Positions 21,541 through 31,923 of a DNA stretch of 61,496 nucleotides are shown piece by piece. Position numbers and translations under genes: made by a program. Every line of letters begins with the position of its first letter. The first letter of the stretch is position 1. Where the stretch lies: contig CANRPS010000004.1 in the NCBI GenBank assembly GCA_947632585.1, positions 1 to 61,496 on the forward strand, given 5' to 3'. Origin of the DNA: an uncultured Clostridia bacterium. Lineage in GTDB: Bacteria > Bacillota > Clostridia > TANB77 > CAG-508. The notes under the pieces are model-generated. The model was not told the DNA's origin and made no database searches. It saw nothing but the letters and a program-made list of their open reading frames with translations.

Positions 21541-22409
21541 TGGAAGATTTTGCAACTTATATATTAGAAGAAAAAGATTTAGCTCAAAAAATGATGATAA
21601 CATATTATTTATCCAAAAAGGCTGGCATATATTTTGATAAATCAATTGTTTTAAAAGCAGAAATAACAAAATTATTTATAGAATATATGAGACTAAATGT
21701 TGATGAAAATTTAGTTTTAACAGCAATGCTTTTATGTAATTGCAAAAAAGTAGAAAATTCTCAAAAGATAGGAAAGTTAGAAACATTTGCAAAAGAAGGT
21801 TCAGAATATTTGGCGGAATTAGGTTTTAATAGCTATTTCTGTAGAATATGTGAACAAATAAACAGATATAGTGGAAGTACACCAAGAGAAAGAGAAAGTG
21901 ATTTATTAGAAGTAGTAGATCAATTTACGGGATTAATTTTAAATAGAGTAGAAAGAACAGCTTTTTCTACTTTAGAAGCATTAGTTATTTTACAAGAAAA
22001 AAACTTTAAATATATAGATAATAGATATTTAGAATTATTTGACAGATTTGTAAAAGAAATGGAAAACATAACAATTAAAGAAAATATTGATGTACCTATA
22101 ATTCAAAAATTAGTACACTTACATAATAAAGAAGCAAATGTTAAAACATTTATTGCATCTATATTTAATAGATATGACGAAAGAATAAATGAAGCAATTA
22201 AGAAAAGTTTAAAGAAAAAATCTAAAAAAATACTTGAGCAAGAACATCAGATTGAACCTACAACACCTCAAAAAACAGCTACAGAAAAGATGAAGGAAAT
22301 CGTTGAATCAAATAGAGAAGCGGCTAAAGAAGCGAATAGAGCACTATTTAGTGAAGATACTGCTCAAAAAGTTTTAAACCACAAGTCGACATATAAAATG
22401 GAGGAATAA
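21541..22409 (+). CDS. Uncharacterised HD-domain-like protein
   Basis: SD aggagg; all-helical, no confident family. Confidence 0.5.
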
Positions 22410-22410
22410 G

Positions 22411-23601
22411 ATGTACGAAATATTCGCGGATTTACATATACATATTGGAAGATCTGAAAATGGAAAGCCTGTTAAAATAACAGGTGCAAAAAGTTTGAAT
22501 TTTACAAATATAGCAAAAGAATGCTTTAATAGAAAAGGAATACAGGTAGCAGGTATTATCGATTGTGCCTCGCCTTATGTTATAGAAGATATAGAAAACT
22601 TTTTAAAATCTGGAGACGCATATGAATTAAAAGATGGAGGAATAATTTACAAAGATAAAGTTTGCATATTACTAGGTAGCGAAGTAGAAACATCTGAAAA
22701 AGGCAGGAACGGAAAATTAGGTAGCGCACATAATGTGTGCTTTTTTCCATATTTAAAAGATATTAAAGGATTTTCAAGTGAACTTTCTAGACATTTAAAA
22801 AATATAACTTTAAGCACTCAACGTACAGATCTATCTGGATATGAGTTAATTGATATTGTGGAAAAATATAATGGAATACTAATTCCAGCTCATATATTTA
22901 CTCCACATAAAAGCTATTATGGAAATTGTACAGATAGACTAGAAAATATATTTAAAGAAAAATATAACAAAATTTTTGCAGTTGAACTTGGATTGAGTTC
23001 AGACACTTTTTTAGCAGATGAGATATCTGAACTAGAAAATAAGACTTTTGTAACAAACTCAGACGCTCATTCTCTTCCTAGAATTGCAAGAGAATATAAT
23101 AAAATGTTAGTTAAAGATATTTCTTTTAAGGAAATAGTTAAAGCTCTAAAAAATGAAGATGGAAGAAAAGTTTTAGCTAATTATGGATTAGATCCCAAAC
23201 TTGGAAAATATCATAGAAGTTTTTGCGAAGATTGTAATGATTCTATAGAAATTGATGAGGCAGCAACTATTTGCCCTAAATGTGGAGGGCAAAACATTAC
23301 TTTTGGAGTTTTTGATAGAATTGAATTAATAAAGGATAAAAAAGAAACTAAAAGTCCAATTCATAGACCACCATATATTTATCAAGTACCTTTAACTTTT
23401 ATTCCAGGAGTTGGTGGAAAAACAATTGATAAATTGCTTGACCATTTTGAAACAGAGATGAATATATTACATAAAGCGACTAAGGATGATTTAGAAGCTG
23501 TAGTAGGGGAAAAAGTTGCTAGTAATATAATAAATAGTATTACAGGAAATGTGCATGTTCATTCTGGAGGCGGAGGAGTTTACGGAAAAGTATCATTATA
23601 A
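22411..23601 (+). CDS. PHP-domain endonuclease Q family protein
   Basis: FADLHIHIGRS, AHIFTPHKSYYG, NSDAHSLPR, C4 zinc motif and helix-hairpin-helix end. Confidence 0.85.
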   Translation: MYEIFADLHIHIGRSENGKPVKITGAKSLNFTNIAKECFNRKGIQVAGIIDCASPYVIEDIENFLKSGDAYELKDGGIIYKDKVCILLGSEVETSEKGRNGKLGSAHNVCFFPYLKDIKGFSSELSRHLKNITLSTQRTDLSGYELIDIVEKYNGILIPAHIFTPHKSYYGNCTDRLENIFKEKYNKIFAVELGLSSDTFLADEISELENKTFVTNSDAHSLPRIAREYNKMLVKDISFKEIVKALKNEDGRKVLANYGLDPKLGKYHRSFCEDCNDSIEIDEAATICPKCGGQNITFGVFDRIELIKDKKETKSPIHRPPYIYQVPLTFIPGVGGKTIDKLLDHFETEMNILHKATKDDLEAVVGEKVASNIINSITGNVHVHSGGGGVYGKVSL

Positions 23602-23607
23602 TGATAA

Positions 23608-23650
23608 AAAATATACCCTTAAATGTTTGAAACATTTAAGGGTATATTTT
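23608..23650 (+). terminator. Terminator
   Basis: aaaatatacccttaaatg-tttgaaa-catttaagggtatatttt. Confidence 0.8.
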
Positions 23651-23761
23651 TACGTATTTGGAAAAATTTGACTTTTTGTATAAATAATGATATAATAATA
23701 GACGAAATAAATGAGATTTTAAACCAAAAAATGAATGAGATAAATTAAATATAAATTAGAT

Positions 23762-23794
23762 TTTTAAATTAAGGCAATCTGCCTTAATTTAAAA
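23762..23794 (+). promoter_or_regulatory. Perfect 15-bp hairpin in rnj 5' UTR
   Basis: ttttaaattaaggca-atc-tgccttaatttaaaa. Confidence 0.6.
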
Positions 23795-23852
23795 GTCATT
23801 TGTTTATGTGTTTAAAATTAATTAAAAGACTAAAAAGGAGAAAACGAACAAA

Positions 23853-25721
23853 ATGGAAGAAAATAAAGAAATGACAAGAGAAAATGGTGGAATTAGAAAC
23901 ATCCATAGAAAAAAAATGCCAAAGAAAAATTATAACAAAAAAGAAATAAAAAAAGAAGAAAGCAAAATACCAGAAACAATCATAAAGAAAGAATATAGTC
24001 AAATTGAGAGAACAAAAAAAAGACCTAAAAAAACAAATAAAGTAGAGATAACAAAGGAAATTAATACAAAATTAAAAATAATACCTTTAGGTGGATTACA
24101 TGAGGTAGGAAAAAACATAACAGTTTTTCAATATGAAGATGAAATGATTGTTGTAGATTGTGGACTTTCGTTTCCAGAAGATGATATGCTTGGTGTAGAT
24201 TTAGTTATACCAGATATAACTTATATTGTAAAAAATCAAGAAAAATTAAAGGGAATGATAATTACACATGGGCATGAAGACCATATAGGAAGTGTGCCAT
24301 ATTTTTTAAAGCAAGTAAATACTCCAATTTATGGAACAAAATTAACATTAGGATTAATAAAGAATAAACTTGAAGAACATAAACTAGAAGCTTCTACTGA
24401 ATTAAATGAAGTAAATTCGGGAGAAACAATAAGACTTGGTAAGTATTTTAGGGTAGAATTTATTCAAAGTTCACATAGTATTCCTGATTCTGTAATGCTT
24501 GCTATTCATACTCCTATTGGAACAATAATACATACAGGAGACTTTAAAGTTGACTTTACTCCAATGGATGGAAGAATTATGGATTTCGGAAGACTTGCTG
24601 AACTTGGAAATCAAGGAGTGTTGGCATTAATGTCAGACTCTACAAATGCTGAAAGAAAAGGCTTTACAATGTCAGAAAGTACAGTCGGAGAGGTCTTTGA
24701 AAAGTTATTTGCAAATTGCATGAAAAGAATTGTGGTTGCAACATTTGCATCAAATGTGCACAGAGTACAACAAATTGTAAATTGTGCAATTAAATATGGA
24801 AGAAAAATAGCAGTTTGTGGCAGAAGTATGGTAAATATGATAGAAACTGCTAGAACATTAGGGTATATGGATTGTCCAGATAATTTATTTATAGATATAG
24901 ATATGATAAATAATTATACTGATGATAGACTTCTTATTATAACAACAGGAAGTCAAGGTGAAACCATGTCTGCACTAACTAGAATGGCAACAGGAACTCA
25001 CAGGAAAGTAAAAATTACACCAAATGACTTAGTAATTATTTCTGCTAATCCTATTCCAGGAAATGAAAAAAACGTATCAAAAGTGATAGATTCACTTATG
25101 CAAATAGGGGCTGAAGTAGTATATTCAGCATTGGAAGATGTTCATGTTTCAGGACATGCTTGTCAAGAAGAGCAAAAATTAATTTTAGCTTTAACAAAAC
25201 CAAAATATTTTATACCTATACATGGAGAGTATAGACATTTAATGGCACATAGTGAAACTGCAAAAGTAATGGGAATATTAAGTGAAAATATATTAAAACT
25301 AGAAAATGGAAAGGTATTAGAAATAAATGAATCTAGTGCTGAGTTTACAGGTAATGTACAATCTGGAATAATTTTAGTAGATGGTTTAGGAATAGGTGAT
25401 GTAGGAAATGTTGTATTAAGAGATCGTCAACATTTGTCACAAGATGGATTAATAATAGTTGTATTGACAATGGATAGTAGCAGTGGAGAAGTTGTTGCTG
25501 GTCCTGATGTTATCTCAAGAGGATTTGTATATGTAAGAGAATCTGAAAATGTAATGGAAGATATAAAACAGGTTGTAAGATATAAAGTACGTGAATTTGA
25601 AGAACAAGGAATACGCGATTGGGGAACTATCAAAAATTCTATAAGAGAAGATTTGAGGGAATATATTTTTGGTAAAACAAAACGTAATCCAATGATTATA
25701 CCAATTGTTATGGAAATATAA
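23853..25721 (+). CDS. rnj: Ribonuclease J
   Basis: IPLGGLHEVGKNITVFQYEDEMIVVDCG, THGHEDHIGSVPYFL, beta-CASP motifs. Confidence 0.95.
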   Translation: MEENKEMTRENGGIRNIHRKKMPKKNYNKKEIKKEESKIPETIIKKEYSQIERTKKRPKKTNKVEITKEINTKLKIIPLGGLHEVGKNITVFQYEDEMIVVDCGLSFPEDDMLGVDLVIPDITYIVKNQEKLKGMIITHGHEDHIGSVPYFLKQVNTPIYGTKLTLGLIKNKLEEHKLEASTELNEVNSGETIRLGKYFRVEFIQSSHSIPDSVMLAIHTPIGTIIHTGDFKVDFTPMDGRIMDFGRLAELGNQGVLALMSDSTNAERKGFTMSESTVGEVFEKLFANCMKRIVVATFASNVHRVQQIVNCAIKYGRKIAVCGRSMVNMIETARTLGYMDCPDNLFIDIDMINNYTDDRLLIITTGSQGETMSALTRMATGTHRKVKITPNDLVIISANPIPGNEKNVSKVIDSLMQIGAEVVYSALEDVHVSGHACQEEQKLILALTKPKYFIPIHGEYRHLMAHSETAKVMGILSENILKLENGKVLEINESSAEFTGNVQSGIILVDGLGIGDVGNVVLRDRQHLSQDGLIIVVLTMDSSSGEVVAGPDVISRGFVYVRESENVMEDIKQVVRYKVREFEEQGIRDWGTIKNSIREDLREYIFGKTKRNPMIIPIVMEI

Positions 25722-25726
25722 TTAAA

Positions 25727-25758
25727 ATAATACCAAGTAATTACTTGGTATTGTTTTA
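25727..25758. terminator. Bidirectional terminator rnj / spoIIID
   Basis: ataccaagtaattacttggtat, A/T runs on both sides. Confidence 0.7.
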
Positions 25759-25760
25759 AT

Positions 25761-26033
25761 TCATTTTCTATTTTCTTTTTCTTTTTCTTTTATGTATTTT
25801 AATTTTGTTGCCATTCCTCCACGAATGTGTCTTTGAGATTTATTTTTGTCTAAAACTATTCTAACCTCTTTAGCTAAAATAGGATTTATTTTTAAGAGCC
25901 TGTCAGATACATCCTTATGCACAGTACTTTTAGAAATCCCATATTTTTTGGCTGTTCCTCGTACAGTGTCTTTTGAATTTATGATATATTGTGCTAATTC
26001 TATAGCACGTTCTTCTATTGCGTAATTTTTCAT
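25761..26033 (-). CDS. spoIIID: Sporulation transcriptional regulator SpoIIID
   Basis: MKNYAIEERAIELAQYIINSKDTVRGTAKKYGISKSTVHKDVSDRL. Confidence 0.95.
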   Translation of the reverse strand: MKNYAIEERAIELAQYIINSKDTVRGTAKKYGISKSTVHKDVSDRLLKINPILAKEVRIVLDKNKSQRHIRGGMATKLKYIKEKEKENRK

Positions 26034-26206
26034 AAAGAAGACCTCCATATAAGAATACTTTTGTTTAATTGTATTCAAAAAAATTAATTGATAGAACAAA
26101 AGAAATTAATAGAACAAAAGTGATTATTTAAAGGTTATAAGAAATATGTTAATTGACAAATATGAAAAATTATGTTAAATCATAAGGAGTAACGGAGGTA
26201 AAAAAA

Positions 26207-26785
26207 ATGAAATTTATATTAGCATCAAACTCACCTAGAAGAAAAGAGTTAATGAAATTAATAGTACCAGAATTTGAAATAAAGGTAAGTAATATTGATG
26301 AAAAATTGGAAAATGGATTTACTCCTGATGAGCAAGTGAAAAATTTAGCATTTAAAAAAGCCAAAGACATTTATAATAAAACTATTGGAGACAGAATAAT
26401 TATTGGTTCTGATACAATAGTGTATAAAGATGGTAAAATATATGGCAAACCAAAAGATGAACAAGATGCTAAAAAAATGATAAAAGAATTAACGACAGGA
26501 AATAGAATTCATAGCGTATTTACAGGAGTAAGTGTTATTATAGAAGAAAAAGGTTATTATAAAGAATATAATACATTTGATGAAACAAAAGTATATTTAA
26601 AAAATATGTCTGATGAAGAAATTGAAAGATGGATAAATACTGGAAATGCTATGGACAAAGCAGGTGCATATGGTATACAAAATGAATTTTGTGCCTTTGT
26701 AGACAAAATAGATGGAAATTATAATACTATAGTTGGACTTCCAGTACACAAAGTTTATGACATAATTAAAAACTATATAAATTAG
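26207..26785 (+). CDS. maf: Maf family nucleoside triphosphate pyrophosphatase
   Basis: LASNSPRRKELMK; AYGIQNEFCAFVDKIDGNYNTIVGLP. Confidence 0.93.
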   Translation: MKFILASNSPRRKELMKLIVPEFEIKVSNIDEKLENGFTPDEQVKNLAFKKAKDIYNKTIGDRIIIGSDTIVYKDGKIYGKPKDEQDAKKMIKELTTGNRIHSVFTGVSVIIEEKGYYKEYNTFDETKVYLKNMSDEEIERWINTGNAMDKAGAYGIQNEFCAFVDKIDGNYNTIVGLPVHKVYDIIKNYIN

Positions 26786-26802
26786 TAAAAGGAGAAGAAT
26801 AT

Positions 26803-27360
26803 ATGAGATATTTTAAAAAGTTAGTTGGAGAAAAATTATATTTATCTCCCAGAAGTAGCGAAGATGTAGAATTATATACAAAATGGCTAAATGATTTTGA
26901 GACAACAGATTATATTGGGAAAAGTAGAGATTTTATAACCTTGGATGGAGAAAAAAAGTATTTAGAAGAACCTATAGAAGCTTATGTATTTTCAATTGTT
27001 ACACTTGACGAAGATAAAATGATAGGAAACATAAGTCTAGAAAAAATTGATCATTTAAATCAAAGGGGAACTCTTGGTATTTTCATAGGAGAAAAGGACT
27101 ATAGAGGAAAAGGCTATGGAACAGAAGCCATAAAATTAATTTTAGATTATGGATTTAATTATTTAAATTTGAAAAATATTAAGCTTGATTTAATGGAATT
27201 TAATGAAAGAGCATATTTCTGTTATAAAAAGTGTGGATTTAAAGAATATGGTAGAAGAAGAAAATGTAATTTCTTAAATGGTAGATATTATGATACTATA
27301 GAAATGGATATTTTAGCAGAAGAATTTCAAGGACACTATATAAAAAATAAAAATATATAA
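26803..27360 (+). CDS. GNAT family N-acetyltransferase
   Basis: GEKDYRGKGYGTEAIKLILDYGFNYLNLKNIKL. Confidence 0.9.
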   Translation: MRYFKKLVGEKLYLSPRSSEDVELYTKWLNDFETTDYIGKSRDFITLDGEKKYLEEPIEAYVFSIVTLDEDKMIGNISLEKIDHLNQRGTLGIFIGEKDYRGKGYGTEAIKLILDYGFNYLNLKNIKLDLMEFNERAYFCYKKCGFKEYGRRRKCNFLNGRYYDTIEMDILAEEFQGHYIKNKNI

Positions 27361-27379
27361 TTTAAAAATATATAGAAAT

Positions 27380-27420
27380 ACGTCACATATTAAGCTATGC
27401 TTAATATGTGACGTTATTTA
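27380..27420. terminator. Perfect 16-bp palindromic hairpin/terminator
   Basis: acgtcacatattaagc-tat-gcttaatatgtgacgt. Confidence 0.65.
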
Positions 27421-27421
27421 G

Positions 27422-27595
27422 TCAAACTTGACTCAAAAAGAGAAGCCATCCGACGAAAATGGAAGTTGAAATCAAAAAGACTAGTACATTGATCAGGATG
27501 TAATGACGATGCTTTTGAAGACCAAATGTTGTGTAGAAAACAGGGCATACTACTATTAAAAATAGCATTATACCGATTAGCTGAGTGCGGGTCAT
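27422..27595 (-). CDS. Small two-TM membrane protein, GC-rich relative to neighbours
   Basis: MTRTQLIGIMLFLIVVCPVFYTTFGLQKHRHYILINVLVFLISTSIFVGWLLFLSQV, SD aaaggag. Confidence 0.5.
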   Translation of the reverse strand: MTRTQLIGIMLFLIVVCPVFYTTFGLQKHRHYILINVLVFLISTSIFVGWLLFLSQV

Positions 27596-27817
27596 TGGGG
27601 CATGTCTCCTTTCTCTTTTTATAATCACAACAAAAGTGATTTTTTTTTGCTTAATGCCTTCAGCATTAGGTCATGACAATTATTATAGCATAAAATATAC
27701 TAAAAGTAAATTTTAACAAAGATAGTTTAAGTTATACTATTGAAAAGATAAATAATATATGATAAAAATAAATAAACAAAGACAAATAGACAATAAATTT
27801 TGAACAGAGGGGGAAAA

Positions 27818-28580
27818 ATGGGAAGAAGAAAAAAGAGTAATATACCTAATACATTAAAATTTACAATTGCAATATTTTTTTTAATTATAGCAATTGGGTA
27901 TGTAGGTATTGATCAAGGTTTAAATAATAAAATCATTAATGAAGATATAGAAAATACTCAACTTGTTAGCAATAATATTGATTTAAGTAGTATTCCTGAA
28001 TTTAACAATACTCCTTATGTGGAAATAAATAATAATATTCCTTATTTTACAGAAGAAGATTATACTACAGAAAATTTTGAAAACTATTCAGAATTAGATT
28101 ATTTAGGTAGATGTGGTGTAGCTTATGCTAACATTTGTACATATACTATGCCTAAAAAAGGTGAAAAAAGAGGAAGTATTAGCAATATTAAACCTACTGG
28201 TTGGATTCAAAGTTATTATAAAAATGTTATTAAAGAAGAACATTTATATGAAAGATGTCATTTAATCGGATGGCAATTAGGGTCAGAAAATGATAATAGA
28301 CTAAATTTGATAACAGGAACAGGCTATATGAATGTAGAAGGTATGTTGCCTTTTGAAAATAAAGTTGATGATTACATAGAAAATAATGAAAACAACCATG
28401 TATTATATAGAGTTACTCCAATTTTTGAAGGTACTAATATGGTGGCAAATGGGGTAGAAATGGAAGCATATTCAGTAGAAGATAATGGAAAAGGTGTATG
28501 TTTTAATATATATTGTTATAATGTTCAACCAGGTATTAATATAGATTATGCAACTCGGTGAAAGCAAATTAATAGAATGA
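27818..28580 (+). CDS. DNA/RNA non-specific endonuclease (DNA-entry nuclease type) with signal anchor; +1 shift at CGG 28556-28558 extends C-terminus
   Basis: LGRCGVAYANI, YERCHLIGWQLGSENDNRLNLITGTGYMN; ...QPGINIDYAT then GESKLIE* after skipping C. Confidence 0.8.
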
Positions 28581-28732
28581 TGTAAATTTATATTTTAGAT
28601 AGAGAAGTTATTTTATAATTTCTCTATTTTTTATTGTCGAATAAAATCACATTTTGTATATAAATTTAATATTATATAAAAAGAAACGTAGTGTAAAACA
28701 CAATGTTTAAAATCTATTTTAGGAGGTAAAAA

Positions 28733-29086
28733 ATGATAAATAGATGTAGAAGATTTTGCTGTATGAATAATACTCCAAATATGTGTAATTCCAAGATGTT
28801 AGAAAAAAGTTGTAGCAATGTCGGAAATAAAACTCAAGACTATAATGAAAATTGTAGTTGTGGGTTTGATGACAATAATTCAAATGGTGTATTTCCTGAA
28901 AATCCAATGCTTGCACAAAGCTATGTGCCAATTCAAACAATGAACGAAACTTTTAAACCTTGTATAGGTTTAAAAAATGGAACTATATTTCCTGAGTTAG
29001 TTAGCCCTTACAATCCAGGAGATTCTATGAAACAGATTAAATATCTAGAAAAAACAAATATTATTGGAAAGGGGTGTAACAAATGA
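28733..29086 (+). CDS. cotJA: Spore coat protein CotJA-like with Cys-rich N-terminus
   Basis: MLAQSYVPIQTMNETFKPCIGLKNGTIFPELVSPY; upstream of cotJB/cotJC. Confidence 0.8.
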   Translation: MINRCRRFCCMNNTPNMCNSKMLEKSCSNVGNKTQDYNENCSCGFDDNNSNGVFPENPMLAQSYVPIQTMNETFKPCIGLKNGTIFPELVSPYNPGDSMKQIKYLEKTNIIGKGCNK

Positions 29087-29469
29087 GCGAAAATGAAAAT
29101 AAAAATTGTAGCTGTGAAAAAAAAGCTACAAATAATATGGAATCAGAGAATACTAATATTGGAGCATTAAACAATATGTGGGTAAAAGATGACGACGCTT
29201 GCCTATGTAATTGTAAAGATAATGCTACACAAGAAGAAATGATTCATCAAATTAAATGCTTATTTTTTGGAATACAAGAACTTACTTTATATTTAGATAC
29301 ACATCCAAATGATGAAAAAGCCCTATGTTTACACAATAAATATTGTAAAGAATATAGAGAATTAACAGATAAATATCAAAAAATATATGGACCATTAACT
29401 ATGACCTATCCATGTAACAAATGGAGATGGATAGAAGAACCATGGCCTTGGGAAGGAGGAATGAACTAA
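29083..29469 (+). CDS. cotJB: Spore coat protein CotJB-like with Cys-rich N-terminal extension
   Basis: LYLDTHPNDEKAL...YGPLTMTYPCNKWRWIEEPWPWEGGMN. Confidence 0.85.
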   Translation: MSENENKNCSCEKKATNNMESENTNIGALNNMWVKDDDACLCNCKDNATQEEMIHQIKCLFFGIQELTLYLDTHPNDEKALCLHNKYCKEYRELTDKYQKIYGPLTMTYPCNKWRWIEEPWPWEGGMN

Positions 29470-30065
29470 TGTGGACTTATAATAAAGTATTAGAATATCC
29501 AATAAATATAAAGAAAAAAGATCCACGCTTAGCTAAATTTATAATATCACAATATGGTGGACCTGATGGAGAGTTAGCTGCTTCTTTAAGATATTTATCT
29601 CAACGTTTTGGTATGCCAGATCAAACTTCTAAAGCTATATTAAATGATATAGGAACAGAAGAATTAGCTCATTTAGAAATGGTAGGAACTATAGTTCATC
29701 AACTAACAAAAGATGCATCAATAGAAGAAATAGAAAAAGTAGGGTTGGGCGATTATTATACAGACCATGGTGTAGATGTATATCCTGTATCAGCTGCTGG
29801 AAACCCATTTACTGCTGCATATATTGCATGTAAGGGTGATCCTATAGCTAATTTACAAGAAGATTTAGCTGCTGAACAAAAAGCAAGAGCAACTTATGAA
29901 AAATTAATAGATTTATGTAGAGACAATCCAGATGTATTAGACCCACTTAAGTTCCTAAGAGAAAGAGAAGTAGTACACTTCCAAAGATTCGGTGAAGCTC
30001 TTCGTAAAGTACAAGATAAACTTGGAGATAAAAATTTTTATATGAATGATTGTGGTCAAAGGTAA
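29469..30065 (+). CDS. cotJC: Spore coat manganese catalase-like protein CotJC
   Basis: MWTYNKVLEYPINIKKKDPRLAKFIISQYGGPDGELAASLRYLSQRFGMP. Confidence 0.95.
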   Translation: MWTYNKVLEYPINIKKKDPRLAKFIISQYGGPDGELAASLRYLSQRFGMPDQTSKAILNDIGTEELAHLEMVGTIVHQLTKDASIEEIEKVGLGDYYTDHGVDVYPVSAAGNPFTAAYIACKGDPIANLQEDLAAEQKARATYEKLIDLCRDNPDVLDPLKFLREREVVHFQRFGEALRKVQDKLGDKNFYMNDCGQR

Positions 30066-30149
30066 ATATGAAAGAAATATATAGAAATTAAAGAAAAAAG
30101 AAAATGAAAAGACTATTTCCAAATATGGAGATAGTCTTTATCTATTTAT

Positions 30150-30528
30150 CTACATTTTTTGAGTTCCAGGTATTAAATAATCAATAATACCATATATTAA
30201 AGCTCCTATAATTGCAGCCATCCACGAAATTGTATAACCTGCTACAAAAAATTGTGTAACATAAAGAATAATTGCAGCAAGTGCAAAACCTACAAAACCT
30301 TTTCCAAAAGGACTAGCATGTAGTCCTGTAAATTTAACTATTAAATAGTCTAAAAAAGTTAAAACAATAGCAGCAATAACTAAAGACCAAATATTATTGA
30401 TTGCAAAACCAGGTGTAAAAAATGCAGTGATAGCCAAAACAACGGCTGCAGCTATAAGTCTACCTACTATTTGCCAAGCTGTATTTGTATTATTTGATTC
30501 ATTTGCTCCGAGTTCGAGTATCTGACAT
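30150..30528 (-). CDS. Phage-holin-4-like small membrane protein; +1 shift at CGG (plus coordinates 30508-30510)
   Basis: SD aaggagg then ATG TCA GAT ACT CGA ACT CGG AGC AAA TGA; skipping C gives MSDTRTGANESNNTNTAWQIVGRLIAAAVVLAITAFFTPGF..., joining the listed ORF 30150-30437. Confidence 0.75.
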
Positions 30529-30701
30529 AAAGCTCATCCTCCTTTTTTTATTAATTGTGCCTATTTATGAATATTCAAATATTCATAAAAATTTTAGCTA
30601 TATAAAATATTGTTTACATTAAAAAAATTTTTATTCTTATTTGAATAAAAATATCAAAAAAAGAGAAAATAAAAACGAAAAATATAAAAAGGAGAAAAAT
30701 T

Positions 30702-31382
30702 ATGCTTATAAATTTTTTTAGAGCAATAATTTTATATATAGTAGTTTTAATTGTAATGAGATTTATGGGAAAAAGAGAAATAGGGCAACTTCAACCATTT
30801 GAACTTGCAATAGCAATTATGATTGCTGACTTAGCATCAATTCCTATGACAGAATCAGGAATTCCAATATCAAGTGGTATAGCTGCTATAATGGGTCTTT
30901 TAGTGTCACACTTAGTAATTTCTTTGATAAATATAAAAAGTATAAAGGCAAGAGAAGTAATATGTGGAAAACCAAGGATTTTGATATATAGAGGAAAGAT
31001 AGATGAAAAAGCTTTAATAAAAGAAAGGTTTACCCTAAATGAATTACAGGAAAGATTGAGAGATAGAAATGTAACAAATATTTCAGATGTCGAATATGCT
31101 ATTTTAGAAACAAGTGGACAAGTAACCATAATACAAAAGCCTAATAAAAGACAAACTATACCAGAAGATTTTGGCATTATGCCAGAATATGAAGGTCTAC
31201 CATATGACTTGGTAGTTGATGGAAAAATAATGGAACAAAATTTGAAAGAATTGGGAAAAGACTATAATTGGTTAGAAAAGGAAGTTAGAAAATTTGGATA
31301 TATGCCAGAAGAAGCATTACTTGTAACTATAGATGGAAAAGGACAATTTTTTTGTCAAAAAAAATCTAAAAAAATACATTAA
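30702..31382 (+). CDS. DUF421/YetF-like membrane protein
   Basis: RFMGKREIGQLQPFELAIAIMIADLASIPM. Confidence 0.9.
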   Translation: MLINFFRAIILYIVVLIVMRFMGKREIGQLQPFELAIAIMIADLASIPMTESGIPISSGIAAIMGLLVSHLVISLINIKSIKAREVICGKPRILIYRGKIDEKALIKERFTLNELQERLRDRNVTNISDVEYAILETSGQVTIIQKPNKRQTIPEDFGIMPEYEGLPYDLVVDGKIMEQNLKELGKDYNWLEKEVRKFGYMPEEALLVTIDGKGQFFCQKKSKKIH

Positions 31383-31424
31383 ATATAAAAAATAAAAAGT
31401 TAAGAAAATAGGGAAGGAAATACT

Positions 31425-31808
31425 ATGTATAAGGAAGCTATTATATCAATTATTATAGTTATTTTAATATTTTCTATTGACTATATAACTCAAAATTATA
31501 CTGAAAAAAATGTTGATTTAATACAAAACGAATTTCAAACTTTAAGAACAAATTTAGAAAAAGGGGATTTAAATAATGCAGAAATGGAAATAAAAAAAAT
31601 AGAAAATAATTGGAATAGTATAAAAAATAAATTAGCTTGTTATATTGAACATAATGAGCTAAACAAAATAGAGGTAAGTTTTACACTTTGCAAAAGTCTT
31701 GCAAAATCAGGAAAATATGAATTAGCTATAAGCAAATTAGATGAAACAATTTTTATTTTAGAACACATGAATGAAAGATATGTATTAAGTTTAGAAAATA
31801 TTTTTTAA
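31425..31808 (+). CDS. DUF4363-like small membrane protein
   Basis: N-terminal TM then helical region; synteny with DUF421. Confidence 0.6.
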   Translation: MYKEAIISIIIVILIFSIDYITQNYTEKNVDLIQNEFQTLRTNLEKGDLNNAEMEIKKIENNWNSIKNKLACYIEHNELNKIEVSFTLCKSLAKSGKYELAISKLDETIFILEHMNERYVLSLENIF

Positions 31809-31923
31809 ATTTTTTTAAAAAACTATTTACATTTTTTTTATGTTTGTATAGAATATAATAAAATGTAGAATAATGGCAAAAAATGAACATAAGAAAATGG
31901 ATTGAGAAAGGAAGTATTTTAGG

